A model generated the notes under the pieces. That model did no database searches. It worked only from the letters and a program-made list of their open reading frames with translations, and had not been told where the DNA came from. A stretch of DNA of 64,000 nt from the NCBI GenBank assembly GCA_013396915.1, contig VWZL01004338.1:146375-210374 (forward strand). The letters are read 5' to 3'. Source of the DNA: Stercorarius parasiticus (Eukaryota > Chordata > Aves > Charadriiformes > Stercorariidae). This document shows positions 24,131-37,600 of this stretch, one piece after another (within the stretch, counting starts at the first letter, position 1; each line of letters starts with the position of its first letter). A program made the translations under genes and the position numbers.

Positions 24131-26335
24131 CACATTCGGACCTTGTCTAGGCTGGAAAGGGCTTCAAAGTTTTACCGTTGGCAGCTGATGAGGAAATAAG
24201 ATGGGCTTTTGCCAGCACTGAAGTGAAGAACAGTGGTATCGCAGCATAGTTTTTTTGATCTTTGCTGTTACTGGGCTGGGTGAAGCCTGGAGTCCTCCAG
24301 GTTTGAACACCCTGGTGTGGTCAGCCTGGCCACGCGTGAGCTCCCAGCAGAGCTCCCAGCCACTCCCTCATAGCAACGGACAGGTAAAATACTGGCAAAC
24401 ACTGGGGAAAAAAATCCCTGGTATAGGCAAACACCCCTGAGGCCTTCCTTGATGCTTGACATGTATTCCCTCAGTAGCCTCCACTCTTTTTGTGACACTT
24501 TACCCTCACTTAACTATTTGGGAATAACTGTTAGATTAGGAAGGTGAACTCAGATGCCGCTGTCTATTACAAGAGGTAATGTGTCTTGCAAATGCAGGTG
24601 AGTGGGTCAGTCTGACAGTTCCGTCACTCCAATTATGGGAACTGTAAAAGTTGTTCCCTGTGTACCCTTTTGGTATGTTGAATAGATTTCAAGTGTATCA
24701 TCTTTTCCCTGGAAGAACTTTGAGTTGCATTCAGCTTTTTATGCAAGCAGTGGCCCTGCACTTGTGACTCACTAGACGCTTTATATACAGAAAGTAATCC
24801 TGACCAGATCTAACTTTCAGAGTATTGTTTTTGCAAGCAGGTTCAGACTATCGGGGGTTTAGTAAAAACAGTTCCCAGAGGAAGTAGGATGCTTTGACAC
24901 ATTTGTCCAAAATTTCCACACATGTAGAAAATGAAAGACAATAGTGTGCTTTACAAGTCTGGTACTTTCCACCTTACCCTTCCTGGTAATGAGATAAAGT
25001 AAAAACAGGAGATTGCTTTGTCTTTTTTATTTATATCCTTTCACACCCCACACCCCAGTGAAGTCAGAACATATCTAACAGCAGTAGAGTGGGATGTCAG
25101 GTGATTTCCCTGCTTGTGTCAGGGTGCAGCAGGGCACTCTGGAGCATCAGGGCAGGGTCTGGCAGCCAGGACCTGTTCCACCCCCCAGCCAGGAGCAGGG
25201 CAGCCAGGGGACACCGGAGGCAGCCCCAGTCCTGAGCATCGGGCACCTCCCTAGGGAATGGGATAGAAGAACATCAGTCCTCAAGTGCTACCTAACTGTT
25301 CAAGCCACAGGTGATTGACTCTCCAGGACACGGAGGTGACATGCATTATTGTGGCCAGAAGGAGGGCTTCTTGGCTATGGTCCCAGCAGTGCGTAGTCTT
25401 GTTGAGTTAGATGTTACGCTTCTTACCCTTTTTTTGCAGAGAGCTGCCCTTTATGCTGACAGTGGTCATTTTGGACCAAGGGAACAAGAGTCATCTCCCT
25501 CTCACCTACCACATCGCTGTGGTGGCTGGTGGCTGCTGCAGTGTCCATCCAGGCAGTGCAGCCTCCCCAGCATGCGTGACCCTCTCCTAACTATGCTTCT
25601 GCAGTGGGAGTGCTCACCCTGTATATCTAGGAGCATGTTTCCCAGGTTCTAGCTAAGTTTTCAAATGATCTAAGCAAACTTCTCTTTCTGGTCTGTCTTC
25701 AAGCCCCATCCCATGTAAGTGAGATGTCAAAGCAAATAACTCAATCACCTTTGGTCGGGATGAGATTTGCAAGGAATTGTTGTCGTCCCCAACCACAGAG
25801 CAACGAGCTGAGCTATTTGCATGCAAACTCACCACCGAAAGAGCTCAGTTACATTTTTGGCCTAACCAGTATGCATTTCTCTAGTTTCTAAGGTAAAAGG
25901 ATATTATGTCATCTCTGCAGGGGAAGGAAGGAATGAGTTATGCTCCTAGCTCCTCTTTCCACACTCTTTGCAGTAGGTGTTGGCAGGTGTGTCTAGACTC
26001 AGGATTGTCACAACTCCCGGCAAAATAAATGCATATAATTTGAAAATTCATTTCTAGCTGTAGAAAGAGTTTTCACAATCCATGCTTCCCTTGGCATTAT
26101 GGCCTTAAATTGTTGTTATAATATTAGGGTAAAAGCTTATTACACTGTACCTGTCTGCTTTCTGGAACAAGAATGGTGCTTCCAGATCCATGAATTCACA
26201 ATCTTTTATCTAGCACAGGGGATTGGTCTCCCCTGTAAAGCAACTAAGGAATTATTTGAGAGCTGTATTTGCTGATTCAGAGAAATAAGATCTTAGAAGG
26301 TAGCGAGTCCAATTTTTAGGCATTGTGCTTCAAGA
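24131..26335. other. spacer without recognised gene
   Basis: No supported gene. A GC-richer segment at about 25090-25320 has chance frames only. Confidence 0.45.
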
Positions 26336-26339
26336 AAGG

Positions 26340-26605
26340 TGTCAACGAATTCGAGAGAGCAGACAGAACAGCAGCAAGACTGTTAGTCTGTGGAAGGGCT
26401 GAAAGACTTGGGGTCATTTAGTCTACTGTGAGCTGTGATGTCTTCAAATACATAAATGCAAACCTGTAAAGAGGATAAGAGTATGTTCTCTGTGTCTACT
26501 TCAAATTGAATAAGAAGTTTCCCTAAACATTAGGAAAAACCTCTATTTGGGTGACTATAAAATGCTGGGATAGATGGTCTTGAGTAACCAAGATCGTCAC
26601 TAAAG
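26340..26605 (+). mobile_element. ancient diverged CR1-like fragment
   Basis: The order of short matches resembles the CR1 3' portion: AGCAGCAAGACTGTTAG, then GGGCTGAAAGACTTGGGGTC, then AAACATTAGGAAAAACCTC, then GGGATAGATGGTCTTGAG. Similarity is weak and was judged by eye, so it would be a very old copy. Confidence 0.4.
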
Positions 26606-29600
26606 GTCTTTAGAAACAACTTTGTAATAGCTTCAGTATTGTGAACTTGTCCTGGATGAGGTTGTCCTTCCCAGCCTTCCTTCTCTTGCCTTTTGCTCTG
26701 CAATTGTAATGTCATTTCATCCATTGTACAGATAGGAAAGATGGAGTGTTGGAGAGCACCCAGCCCTGAGCAACCCTAGTGTAACTTCAAAGTCAGCCCT
26801 AGTTAAAGTAGGGTCAGGCTGGACAAAGGGGTAGACGAAGTGCCCCATCCAAGTGAGATCTTCTGTGATCTTAAGCATAGCCCTAGGTGGCTTTACCAAA
26901 AGCAGATGCATCATATTTAGCCAAAAACATGTGCATATGACTTTCAGGAAGGCAGTTCCATTTCATTACTGGACATGATAGCCAGAAATTGTCTGATTTC
27001 TAAGCAGTTAGCACTCATATTTCCTAGATGTAAAATGGGTGATTTTTGCAAAACACATTGAGAAATGCGTTACAAAGGCTACTTCAGGGATGGCTTGCAT
27101 TTCTTCTCTTTTTTACTAGGGAAAAAAGTTCCCAGGGCCTTCTGTGCTGGTGACAGATGATGCAGTGCTAATTCTGACACCAGACATCCTCTCGCCAACA
27201 GGCAGGTGCTGCAAACCTTCAGAAGATGAGAAAGTAAAGCCTTGCACATCCACCTGATCCAGTTAAAATATCTCTCTGAGCGTTTGTCAGCTTGCACATC
27301 TCAGTGGAACTCTGCACTTCAGCAGGGGCTACACCCCTGGAGGAGAACTGTTGCAAAGCAACGTGAGGTTCTCCAGGATCCCAGGGGGAGATTTTGCTTT
27401 TGTTTTGTTCACTTATACTCTGAGTTTGTTTCCTGGCACCCACCCCCCTAGTTTGAGGCCAGAGTACTTTAACACTTCTGATTTGTCTCTGGTTTGTCTT
27501 TCATTTCTTTCTTGTAGGCTTAGAGCTCCGAAGTCTCTTCAAGAAAGAAAAGAAACTACAGTGGAAGATGAGAGCCTTGCATGGGTATTGAAAGCCATTT
27601 CTGCTCAAACTTTGTTTCATCATGACGAGTCCGTGTCCAAAATCAAAGCATGCTTATTACTTCCCATCACTGTTTTAGTGAAGTCTGTTCCCAAACTGCA
27701 GAGAAGAGGAAGCTGATAGATCACAGAGGTTTTCAGCCTCTGAGTGAGGTAGTCAACCATCGTGTGCATCTGTGAGTTCCCCAGCTGGGGAGCTGGTAGT
27801 GATACTATGACCACAAATTGCATAAGGTTAGGTTTTGTGTCTTGCTTGCCTACGGTGGCAGAGGTTGCTACTGTAGTTAACCTTTTAAATATGACTTTCT
27901 TGAGAAAATGGAGGGTCTGCTGAAGCTACCGCTTCTTCCAGAAAACCACAACTGTCAATGACTAAGGCATAGACAGAGGGAGCTGCAAGTTATTTAATTT
28001 TTTTATTATTATTATTATTAAATGCAATTGAAATGGCATTTCTCAAAGGTTCTGGTCCTCTCCAGAATTTGTGAAAATGCAGCAAAATGAGGCTAAATCC
28101 CTGATGTAAAGTTCAGGTAGTAGACTTCTAGGCATTAACTACTTTAAAAAGGAAGAAAGAAATTTAGCAGAAGCCACTCTTGTTTCACCATCCTTCCCAT
28201 AATCCAGAAACGCTACAAAGTAGGCAAGTTTCTTAGTGCACACTAAAAGTCCACAATCCCATCTCTTTTACCGAGACAGACACTGTTTTAGAACAGCTTG
28301 CACAAGCGAAAATAAATGTAGCCTCTGCGAGCGCATCCAGAAATCTGTGAATAGTGACTTTATGGATTACCTTGAGCTCTGTTTAAAGAACTATTTTCTG
28401 CGAAACCTAAGCGCCTGCACACCAGCTGGTGTGAGGTGAAGTAGCTCCGTAGATTTTGATGATGCTTTTCACCTTTGTGTTAGATGAAAAGCTGGCTTTT
28501 TGTAACCACAAAGCGAACAGTGCCAAGACCTGAAGAGACATGGTCTCAGTTCCAGGTCTCAGTCAACAGACGTGTCAGTGCATCTGGCTATGTGCAGAAA
28601 TGCTGCGTAGACAGTAGGTGTGCCTTTTTCTACATCCTGCCCAAGCTGAGGGGCAAGTCATCCACAGTAATAAAATATTATTAGCCACAATGTCAGATGG
28701 AAAGACACAGACTGACGGTTATTGATAAGTTTAAGAGATCTTTATTAGCCAAGGCAGCTTCGTTTTAGGAAGTGTTGAGTCCCAGTGCATGTGTCTTGCT
28801 GGGATGGACTGGAGAGGTTGTCTGTCAGTTACTGTTGGTTTCTAACTGTGATATCATAAAGTTCCTTTTTGTACACCAGTAGTGTGTTTGTCAAATATGC
28901 CTGCCTCTGAATGCCTTTCCCTTTTCCAAAGCTACAGTGTGAAAACTGAGTGTGTGCGATTCACTGCCAGATGACAGCTTTGCATCTACAGTACTGCTGT
29001 TGAGTGGAGTCTCAGTAATGCCACGTGCAGGCATGTGATGCCTAGAAAGTAATGCATATGCACTAGATCGTCTCAAAATTCTCATGTAAAAAGAGAATTC
29101 GAGTTGGTTTACCCGAGAATAAATGCCACTTGGATGAAAACTCAGCTGTCGTATCACTAGCTTAAAGGCAGCAAAGTTTTACTCCTCAATTGTGCAAAGT
29201 GATCACTCCCATGTTCTCAGTTAAGTGTGGTTACGTCTCATGCCAAGCGTACTCTTTACTCTAAACTTCTGTTGATTGAGCATGTCTCCTGACTAAAATA
29301 AATTATACAAGATGCATAATTAATTATATATGTATATAAGTCCATTATAAGATGAAGTCCTCTGTCTCACAGGCCAAGATTCATAATAGTTAGAAGCTCA
29401 GCCTCTTAACAGCTTTTCCAATAGGGAATACCCCCCGTTGCTTTCGTTATATTACACTAACTATGGCAGTAGTGTTCCATCCATGGGTTCCCAGGGGTGT
29501 GTATGTACGTACGAGAAGGCAGAAAGGAGAACAGGAGTTTGAAGTTTGAGTTCAAGCTAGATAGGTAACTGCAGTAGTTAGGAATGTAAAGGGCATGGGA

Positions 29601-31771
29601 AGATCACCTGTGTGAAACTGAGAAAGTATGAGTACAGTTGATTCCTGTGTCTGACATATGCCACTGACCTGTGCAGATGGAAATGTGGTCTTACATGGTT
29701 CACAGGCATTTTCCTTTTCATTAGGTGAGCGGGAATTGCGCATGAGCAATCCTGGCCCACTGTAGGCTTTTTTAATGGAAAATAGTGGTTGCCACTTAAA
29801 ACTCACAGTAAAATTAGATTGTATCGAGGGACATGGGGTTGTTTTCATCTCAAGCTTCACAGTTAATGCTGCTGTCCTTTAGGCTCTGGTCATCTTCCTT
29901 GGAGATCCTTTTCTGGGCGCCCGTTCAGGTCTCCCTCTCCTGCTCTCTATGCCCCCCTGAAATCTGCTCCTCTCTCTTCCCTGGCCACCATCTGTGTGTC
30001 TGTTCCTGTCTCTGGTTCCCATTTGCCTGGGCTGACATTTGTTGATATGAAATGGGGTAGGGAAGCACAGCCATGGAGACCACAGGATGAGGAACCCCCT
30101 GAAAGGAGCAGGACGGGGGACAGCCCAGTCAGGGACATGGATGTTTGCCTCTTCCCTCAACTTGCCTGTGCACTCAGACTGGTGCTGTGGTCTGGTCCCA
30201 AGCCACAGCTCCGGGCTTGCAACCTCTGTCCCTTGGTGAGGACATGGGATGTAGGGAGACCCAGGAAATGGTACCACTCACCTGGAGTTTGTAAAGATCT
30301 GAGCTGGCAGCACGGGGAATGGCTGGGGTGCAGGGAGCAAGGCTTTGGTGTGGAACTTGGCTGCTGAGTCCCAAACCATCCTGCTTCCATCTGTTTGTGC
30401 TGCCCCTTTCTCTTCCTGAGTCCACTGTCTTAACAGTGCAGATAATGGAGGTACAGCGGGACCTAGGTGGAGCAGCTCAGGCAAACTGAGGAACAAACAT
30501 TGTCTGTACTCTCTATTTCTTGTTTTGGGGGCACACCTATAATTCACAGCCCTGGCCACGCTCTTAGGGGGAAAGCAGCAGGAAACTTAGCAATGTAAGA
30601 CGATGTCTTTTTCTTGGAGGTGCAAGCTCCACTTCTCATATACTTTTAGCTGTAGCACTCCCTTCTGCCCTCTCCTCACTGTCTGTGAACGTTATGAGCT
30701 AAAATAAGTCTCAGGCTATTGCGGGCACGTGGGGGAAAGTACTGCAAAACAGGTAGGTGGAGAAGCAAGGCTCGGCAAGCTGTTGCTTGATCTAGCAATA
30801 TGAAAGTTTGTGGTTTTGCCAGAAGCAGTGCCCTGTCTGATAGACATTTGGGGCCCAGGAGCTGGCAAATGAATAAACCTCACACTATTCTAATTTTTTT
30901 TATGTCTTTATAAGGAAGCACAATCGGGGGGCCGGGGGGAAGAGTACCTGGATAAAGTGAAACCAGGATGGTTGATGTGTTTTACTGTCTAAGAGCGCAC
31001 TCATCCCATCTAACCTTGTAAGAGGCTTGTGTGATGTGCGGGTTGCTCGGGAGGGAGTAACCAGTTACATGTTCCTCCCTTGCAAGAAGAGATTGCAATG
31101 AAGAGCAATAATGTGCTTTCTGGCATTAATAGACCTTCAGCTCCACAGACTTCACTCTTTTCCTTCCATGTGGGTTTGTGGGCGTAACTGAGAGCTGTAC
31201 AGCTTTGTTTCTGTTCTTTGGGCTTCCTGTGTGACTATACCTGTACAGCATATTTGGTGCAAAAATAGCAAAGGAAAGGCAAGATGTAGAAAAATATGTA
31301 ATACAGTTGGCCCTCGGACCATGTCTTAGGGAGGCTGCACAGGTGCTGTACATGTCCCACAGAATGGGCCTATTTGTTGCCTTCAGCGCACTGCTGTGAT
31401 TGTGTGGTTTCACTGCAAGGTTTAACCCATTACTGGCTCCTTTCAGTCACGCACTGAGCACGCATGGTGAATCATGAGACTGTTGCCCTGCCCCTCCAGT
31501 AGGATGATACTCTAAAATCTGGAGGCCATCCACCGAGCCTAAACACAACTGTCGTTGGGTACGGTGTCTCAAACGTGACATTATGTTATTGAGAGGTGCA
31601 CTAGATGATTGAGATGGATATGTAGCACCTTAAGTGACATAGCACAGTCCTTCTGTTCACTAGCCAGTTTTACAGCCAATTGACAGTAGAAATAACAACT
31701 TTTTTCTTTTCCTTCAAAAGGCTGTGAAAACTGAGCAATGCTGTACTTCATCTGAATGGATTATCTGCACC
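26606..31771. other. spacer without recognised gene
   Basis: No supported coding exon. Contains a TTA-type microsatellite (about 28002-28020) and a GC-richer tract at about 29880-30480 with overlapping frames on both strands. A possible acceptor-flanked open segment at 27518-27590 is discussed under findings. Confidence 0.4.
28002..28020. repeat. (ATT)n microsatellite
   Basis: Consecutive ATT units, preceded by a T run. Confidence 0.9.
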
Positions 31772-32029
31772 TTAAAAGGCAGATGGTTTCAGTGAGCGCC
31801 TTTTGTTTCCCTGTTTCAAAAGGCACAGTCTTTCAATTTGTTTGCTTAAAAAAAAAAAAATGAACCTACTGCAGGCTCCTGTGCTTTGCGTTTCTGCACT
31901 AGCATGTTTGATGGTGAGGTGGTGAGGTACTTCCTGTTTATCTACAAAAATCTCATCTTCCAAATCAAACCGGGCTCTCCGGAGAATCTCATTAAGCCAA
32001 GGTTCAGCCTTGCCATACAGGTGAAGCAA
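31772..32029 (-). other. unassigned open frame of 85 codons
   Basis: The first part of this minus-strand frame (about 31860-32029) has a balanced, gene-like composition, with short motifs such as AEPWLNEILRRARFDLEDE and DKQEVPHHLTIKHA. The last third runs through a homopolymer (FIFFF) and looks non-coding. No family was recognised. It might be a piece of an unlisted exon or a pseudogene. It is listed because it stands out from the chance frames nearby, not because a function can be assigned. Confidence 0.25.
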
Positions 32030-33152
32030 ACCACCTTAAGATTTCGCTAACCTTTGCATCTCTTGATGGTGCAATATTTCTTCCACGTGTGTTTGGTCTC
32101 GTTCTAGGTCCCAGTTGCCAGTCGTCATTCTGGGGCTGCCCTGAACAGGCCTGATAGTGCTTTCAGCTCGCTGAGGTGACAGGGGGAAAGCTGTACGTGC
32201 CCAGATGAATGCAGCACAGAGCTGGTTGGAAACTCAAACAGGTAACCTGCCTGACCCCAGCACCCCTCCTCTCCTTCCTGAGGGTCTTTGGACTCTTCCA
32301 TGTATGTACTATGGTATGGGCAGAGTATTGCAAAGCATCTTGGAGAACCATATGGTTTCCTATGTACTTGTTCTCTGGAAGGATGGCCTTTTTATTCTTT
32401 CCCTTCTGTCTGCAAGGCCTGTATCCAGGTCATGGAAAGCAATAAGAGAAGTTTCATGCCTTTTGTTCAAATCCATTCCATTGAATGGCTGTCCTTGATT
32501 TTCAGTTTAAGAGGTAGAATTGAGGTAGAATCTATTTCAGAGAAACATTTTTTACTTATTCTGAAAGCTACTTGTAGTCTATGAAAATAATTGTACCTTT
32601 ATCAGCTGAGCAATAAATGCAATTAAAGGTCTATTTCTGGAGCCATTCATACCTAACTTAATCCAAGTTTCCCAGTCCTTCATGTAAAACAATTAGTCTT
32701 TAGTCATACAAGGACTGGCTCACTAAAACAAAAAGACCAAACTGAATTTTTCTAGAAGACAGTTTTCTACTACTTTTTTTAAATGAGGATTATCAATGAT
32801 TTACTGGATTGATAATTTATATATTTAAAAAGAAATCCAAATATCAACCTATCTAATGGCCTGAATGAACAACTGAGTGCAGAAACAATTACCATGGATT
32901 TTTATCCACACAGACACTGTGACAGTTCAAAGGTTGAGGGGAGGCAGAGCACACATAAACATAATAAACCACCTAGCTTACCAAAATAGCAGGGTGAGTG
33001 CGTATGTGCTTAACAGCTTTGGTGTTAGCTGGAATGATACCAAGATGAAATATGAAGATAGAAGAGCGTCGCTTTCTTCCATTAACTTGAGCGCAAATCA
33101 TCCGGTGTGTTACGTGCAGCCTAAGACCTAGTACATCCTTCCTTTTCAACTG

Positions 33153-33258
33153 TGGTGCAATTTTTTAACCAAGTTAAAGACTCTCTGCTTGCTGCTGTAA
33201 AGCTCTGGTGCAATTTTTTAACCAAGTTAAAGACTCTCTGCTTGCTGCTGTAAAGCTC
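33153..33258. repeat. perfect tandem duplication, two 53-bp copies
   Basis: The 53-bp unit starting TGGTGCAATTTTTTAACC occurs at 33153-33205 and again, without a mismatch, at 33206-33258. Seven bases of a third, diverging copy follow. Confidence 0.95.
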
Positions 33259-34278
33259 TGGTACAAATATCGCTAAGAGTAATTTTGAAGAGCATTATTT
33301 TGCAAAAGCAGATGCATGGTATCCAAGCTAGAGCTGAATAAGAGGTGCAGAAGAAGGGTGTGAGCATTCTTTTCAAACTTCAAATGGCACCTTCGTCTTT
33401 ACTTCCTTTTTATCTTCTTTCCTGTAAACCTGAGCATGAACCATAATCACTTTTTTGTGCCAGTGTTGGGAGGAAAGCTTAGCGTGATAGTTATACACAG
33501 TTATTTGTGAACAAATATTTTTATTTTGATGGGGATCAGTCACTGCTGTTCATTTGTTACTTCCACTGATTCATCATGGACAAAAGCCATACGCAATGAT
33601 TTAGCTAACTTAGAAAAACAGTGTGTGCTATATTTCAATATTTGCTCACATGTTATTTGTGAGAATTCTTTGTAAAAGGAAAACAACCATCTCCTCCTTC
33701 CTTGTCTTCCACAAAAACCAAACATACACACACACAAGTATTCACTCGATTTTGGTTAATAATAGCTTTAGACATTCATGGTGCTCAAAGAACTTTGAAA
33801 GGAGATAGAGTAAACTGGAATGAAAAACTAAATCCTTGGAAGGATGTTCTTAGAAGCTTAGAGAAAAGTTCTCCTACAAACATTCTTGGCTTTTACTTGG
33901 GAGAAATTAAGCTGACTCAAATTCCTCACAGATTCATTTTACATGTTTCTATCCTAGGAAAACCTTCCCCTTCTCCTCTTTGTCTATATTCAAACCGTAA
34001 CAAAATCAAAGTCAGATTAGAAGCAGAATCCTGTAAAAAGGAAAAATAAGAAAGCTGACTGTTTGTTTTTATTCCCCCACTTAAGAGACAAACACACAGT
34101 GCAAATACCCACCCATCGACACAGGCTGTGTTTTGAATTCTGTCATTACACAGGAGCATCCACAGGTTCTTCTTGACAAAAGGGAAGTTTTCCCAGAAGA
34201 GAAAGGAACAACATCCTGGAGGGAAGCTAGAACTGGGACTGCATGCAAAATGGTTGTCTGGACAAGTCCTTGCCACAT

Positions 34279-34620
34279 TTATTTATTTACATTAATGGAG
34301 GCATATTCTGTAAATTCATTTTCTACAGTTAGTTCCCTTCTCTGGCATCTTTCCGCAGAAGCTGAATGATTTAGTGCAGCGTATGTGAGGACATCTGGGC
34401 TTTCAAGCAAAACTGGGATGGAAGGAATAACAGGATCATTGCGAAGTGCATGAGGTGCTGTCCTCTGAGGGTTCCAGGGAGGGACATCGTTGTCATAAAT
34501 TGCGTTGTTGTGCAAGACCTGCAGTGGGCTAGCCATGGAGCAATAGTAAAGTGAGGAGCTTTCTTCTGAAGCTTGAGTTGTCCCAGCAGCATGGGATGGA
34601 GCAGCTGCTGGACTTCTGAC
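34279..34620 (-). CDS. BTLA: BTLA exon 6, signalling tail
   Basis: Acceptor GTTCTCTTTTCTGCAG, 113 codons, then TAA at 34281-34279. It carries [10 protein letters not shown] (Grb2-type YxN motif), VLTYAALNH (ITIM) and FTEYASINV (ITSM), in the same order as mammalian BTLA. Nearby minus-strand AATAAA signals lie at 34073-34068 and 33525-33520, candidates for 3' UTR polyadenylation. Confidence 0.95.
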   Translation of the reverse strand, partial: VRSPAAAPSHAAGTTQASEESSSLYYCSMASPLQVLHNNAIYDNDVPPWNPQRTAPHALRNDPVIPSIPVLLESPDVLTYAALNHSASAERCQRRELTVENEFTEYASINVNK

Positions 34621-37600
34621 CTGCAGAAAAGAGAACAGGGTACAGCTGTGTGCATATGTAGTCGTTGCCTGTGCTCCTGCTAAATAAGAGGTGTGCAAGA
34701 TTTTGTTCAAGTTGCTTTATCCCCTTAAAACTGCTTATGAGCACATGTGAATTGGATTCACCTGGTCACCGAATTTTCTATTGATCTTTGAAATAAAGTT
34801 AGAAATCATTCTTGTATCTCCTGTCTTTCTCCATTTTCCTTTCCAAATCCTCATGTCTTTTCTTGTAAGATGCTGACTTAAGGCAAAACTGATTTATTAT
34901 TTTGTGAGAGCTCTTCTATGCCACTCATTCAAGGCTTTCCCTTCTCAGTTTATGAAATTTCTCTTTTTTTTACCTCCAAACCCCAGACCACCTTTCCCTC
35001 ATTGCCCCATTTCCTGATCTCTTGCTTCTTATCCTCTTTGTCTTATTATTTTCCAAATAAATCTTTTTCCTTCTCCGAAATCTGCAAATTCCTCTATTAA
35101 TTCACCTCTCTCTAACGAAGTCCTCTTTTGACATCCATTTTTTTATCCACTTAGAATATGCTTCTTTTAGTTTTCTTTCCTCCAACTTGCCCTTTGGGAG
35201 CTCTGCAACCCGTTTGGTGCCCTCTGATCCCTGCCAACGCTGCCTCTGTGACTGATAGCTGCCAGCTCCGGTCGCATCTTTTGCATTCTGCCTTCTGCCC
35301 ATCTAATTTCTGTGGCATTGATTGCAAAACCTGTGTGAATTCATGCTAGCCACATATGAAAGTCTTTCTTTTCAATCATTTTCCTCACTCTGTGGGTCAC
35401 TTTCTGTCTTATGCAAGCAGTTTGAATCAGATCAACGGAGGTGCTTTAGGCGCCTAAACCCTTACCGGAATGGTACTTACAAATTAATAAGTTTTAACAG
35501 GAATTTAGATGCCTAAAGTATCTTTGTGGCTAAGACCCTTAGTTCCTTCCCTCAGCTCAGCCATGGTGATATCTCACACCAGGCAAGCCATGCTGTCCAG
35601 GCACCAAGAGGGTCACTAAATCTGTCTCTGATCCTATGCTGCATTTTCTAATACACAGGTTTGTTCTCAGTTCGTGGTTATGCAGGATGTGGTCAGGTTT
35701 TGGTGATGGAAAAATTTAAACATACCAGGCTCTCTTGTCTCTGTTGGGTTAATGGAGTTCTCTTTTGATTTGCTGAGTAAAAGAAAAAATAAAGATGTTT
35801 CAATAAATCAGCATTGAGAAGGTGCCTTTCTGCTTATGGAGGTAGTATTAATTACTATAGGAGTCCTTGCCTTGTTGAGCAGATCTCAAAGAATAAAAAT
35901 CTATTCGCAAACTGGATTTGGGAATAATTATTCTGACAAAAGCTAACGAACACAGAATGATATATTTATAGAATGAGTTTCTGTGTTCTATGGAGGTCCT
36001 CTGAATAGGAGCAGAAAAAATCCTGGTGTACTTGTGGCCAGTTTTCTCTGTATTCAGTGAAATGGGTGGGGAGAAAAAGGCATGGAAAATCCCAAAGCCA
36101 TCCTATGAGCAAACATGATAAATTTTATTGGAAGATGAAATAATTTCATTTTCCTAAAATTAAAAAAAAAATAAATCCATGGTATTATAATAGGCAAATG
36201 TGAGATCACTTAAATTAAGATATGGTTCCATGCTTGATTTAGGGCGTGGCAGCTATGTAAGAGTTCCTGTAAAGGAGGAGAGATTAATACTGTAATTATT
36301 TGATAATATAGAGGGCAAACTAGGAATATAAAATGTAACTGGATAGAGCTTGACTGCGTTTGCATGGCTAAAATTCCTCTTTATTTCTAAATTGATTATT
36401 TGCAAAACAGGAGAAAATTTCCAACTGTTATAAAGTCTGAAGTTTTTAGTTGTTCTTACTTTACTTCCATTCCTCTCTCTCTGAAAGGGAACAATACATA
36501 GGGCAAATTAAAATCTTAAAGATCCGTTATCCTAACTGGCACACTCGACGAGGACATCTCAGCAGTAAGTTGTGGCAATTGTTAGGGGATTTTCACAGAG
36601 CTTTGAATGCAACTTTTGTGAAGCTGTGAAAAGCAGTGGAGTAAAAGTGCATACTAGGCAAAGGTTAGATGGTAAAACTACTTACCACGGTACCTCCTTA
36701 GACACCAAAACATGCATACGACGATGAATGGACAACATAGACCCACAGATGCTGAAGCATAAATAATGTGCAATATCTTGTATTTTCCAGATTCTTGGGG
36801 CTCTTCTGAGATGCTAGTGGTATCTAAAATTGCATTAGTGTGTGTCAGCATGGAGAAATATTTGACTGGCTTTTTTTTTTAGCATTAGGTGTTTCTGATG
36901 CAACTGGCTTCTTAATGTACTTAAACATTCTGTAACTTTGGTACAGCATGTCATGAGATAGCCTCATCTCCATGGGCATTCTACAAAGTATGAAGATACT
37001 GGAAGGCAAAGTGCACAGGAAAGAGTAATTGATGTATGATGTGTGGCAGAAGGCTGGCAGAGGCAAAGAAAGGGTCGGAATTAGAGCACTGCCCTGAACT
37101 TCCAATACATTTCTGCAACTGTAATTGTGAATAATAACCAACTGTGAGTAAAACCCATACTTCAGGCTGTGTTAAAGTGATGGTATAGCATGATTCCTAA
37201 CACTTTGGTAAGTATAAGCCATATATCCCTGGGCTATTAAAGAGCGTGTCAGAAGCATAGAGAGTACTACCAGGAGGTAACTTGATTGGCTTTGTCCCTT
37301 TTATGCTGAATGCTGGGCAGTTCTAGCCTTGAAAACTGTGACCCTTGAGAGACTGTATCTTGTTCAGGTGGGAAGAAAGCAATTGTTTAGCAACGAGTTT
37401 AAATTTGCCTTGACTGCACAAAACACTCTAACCAGAGATTCATAGCAATACAGATTAGTTCCTTTCTCTTAAAGAGGAAATAAGAATCAAAACTTACTTT
37501 CTGGTGAAATTGTGATAATGTTCGCAGACTTTTCTGAAAGAGAAAAGCAAAACAGGGAAATGAAACAGCAACCTGACATTTTGTACTGCTGTTGTGTTCT

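Noticed and set aside
29552..30559. Many overlapping frames in a GC-richer tract
   Set aside because: Frames are open on both strands at once, with no consistent codon pattern or homologue recognised.
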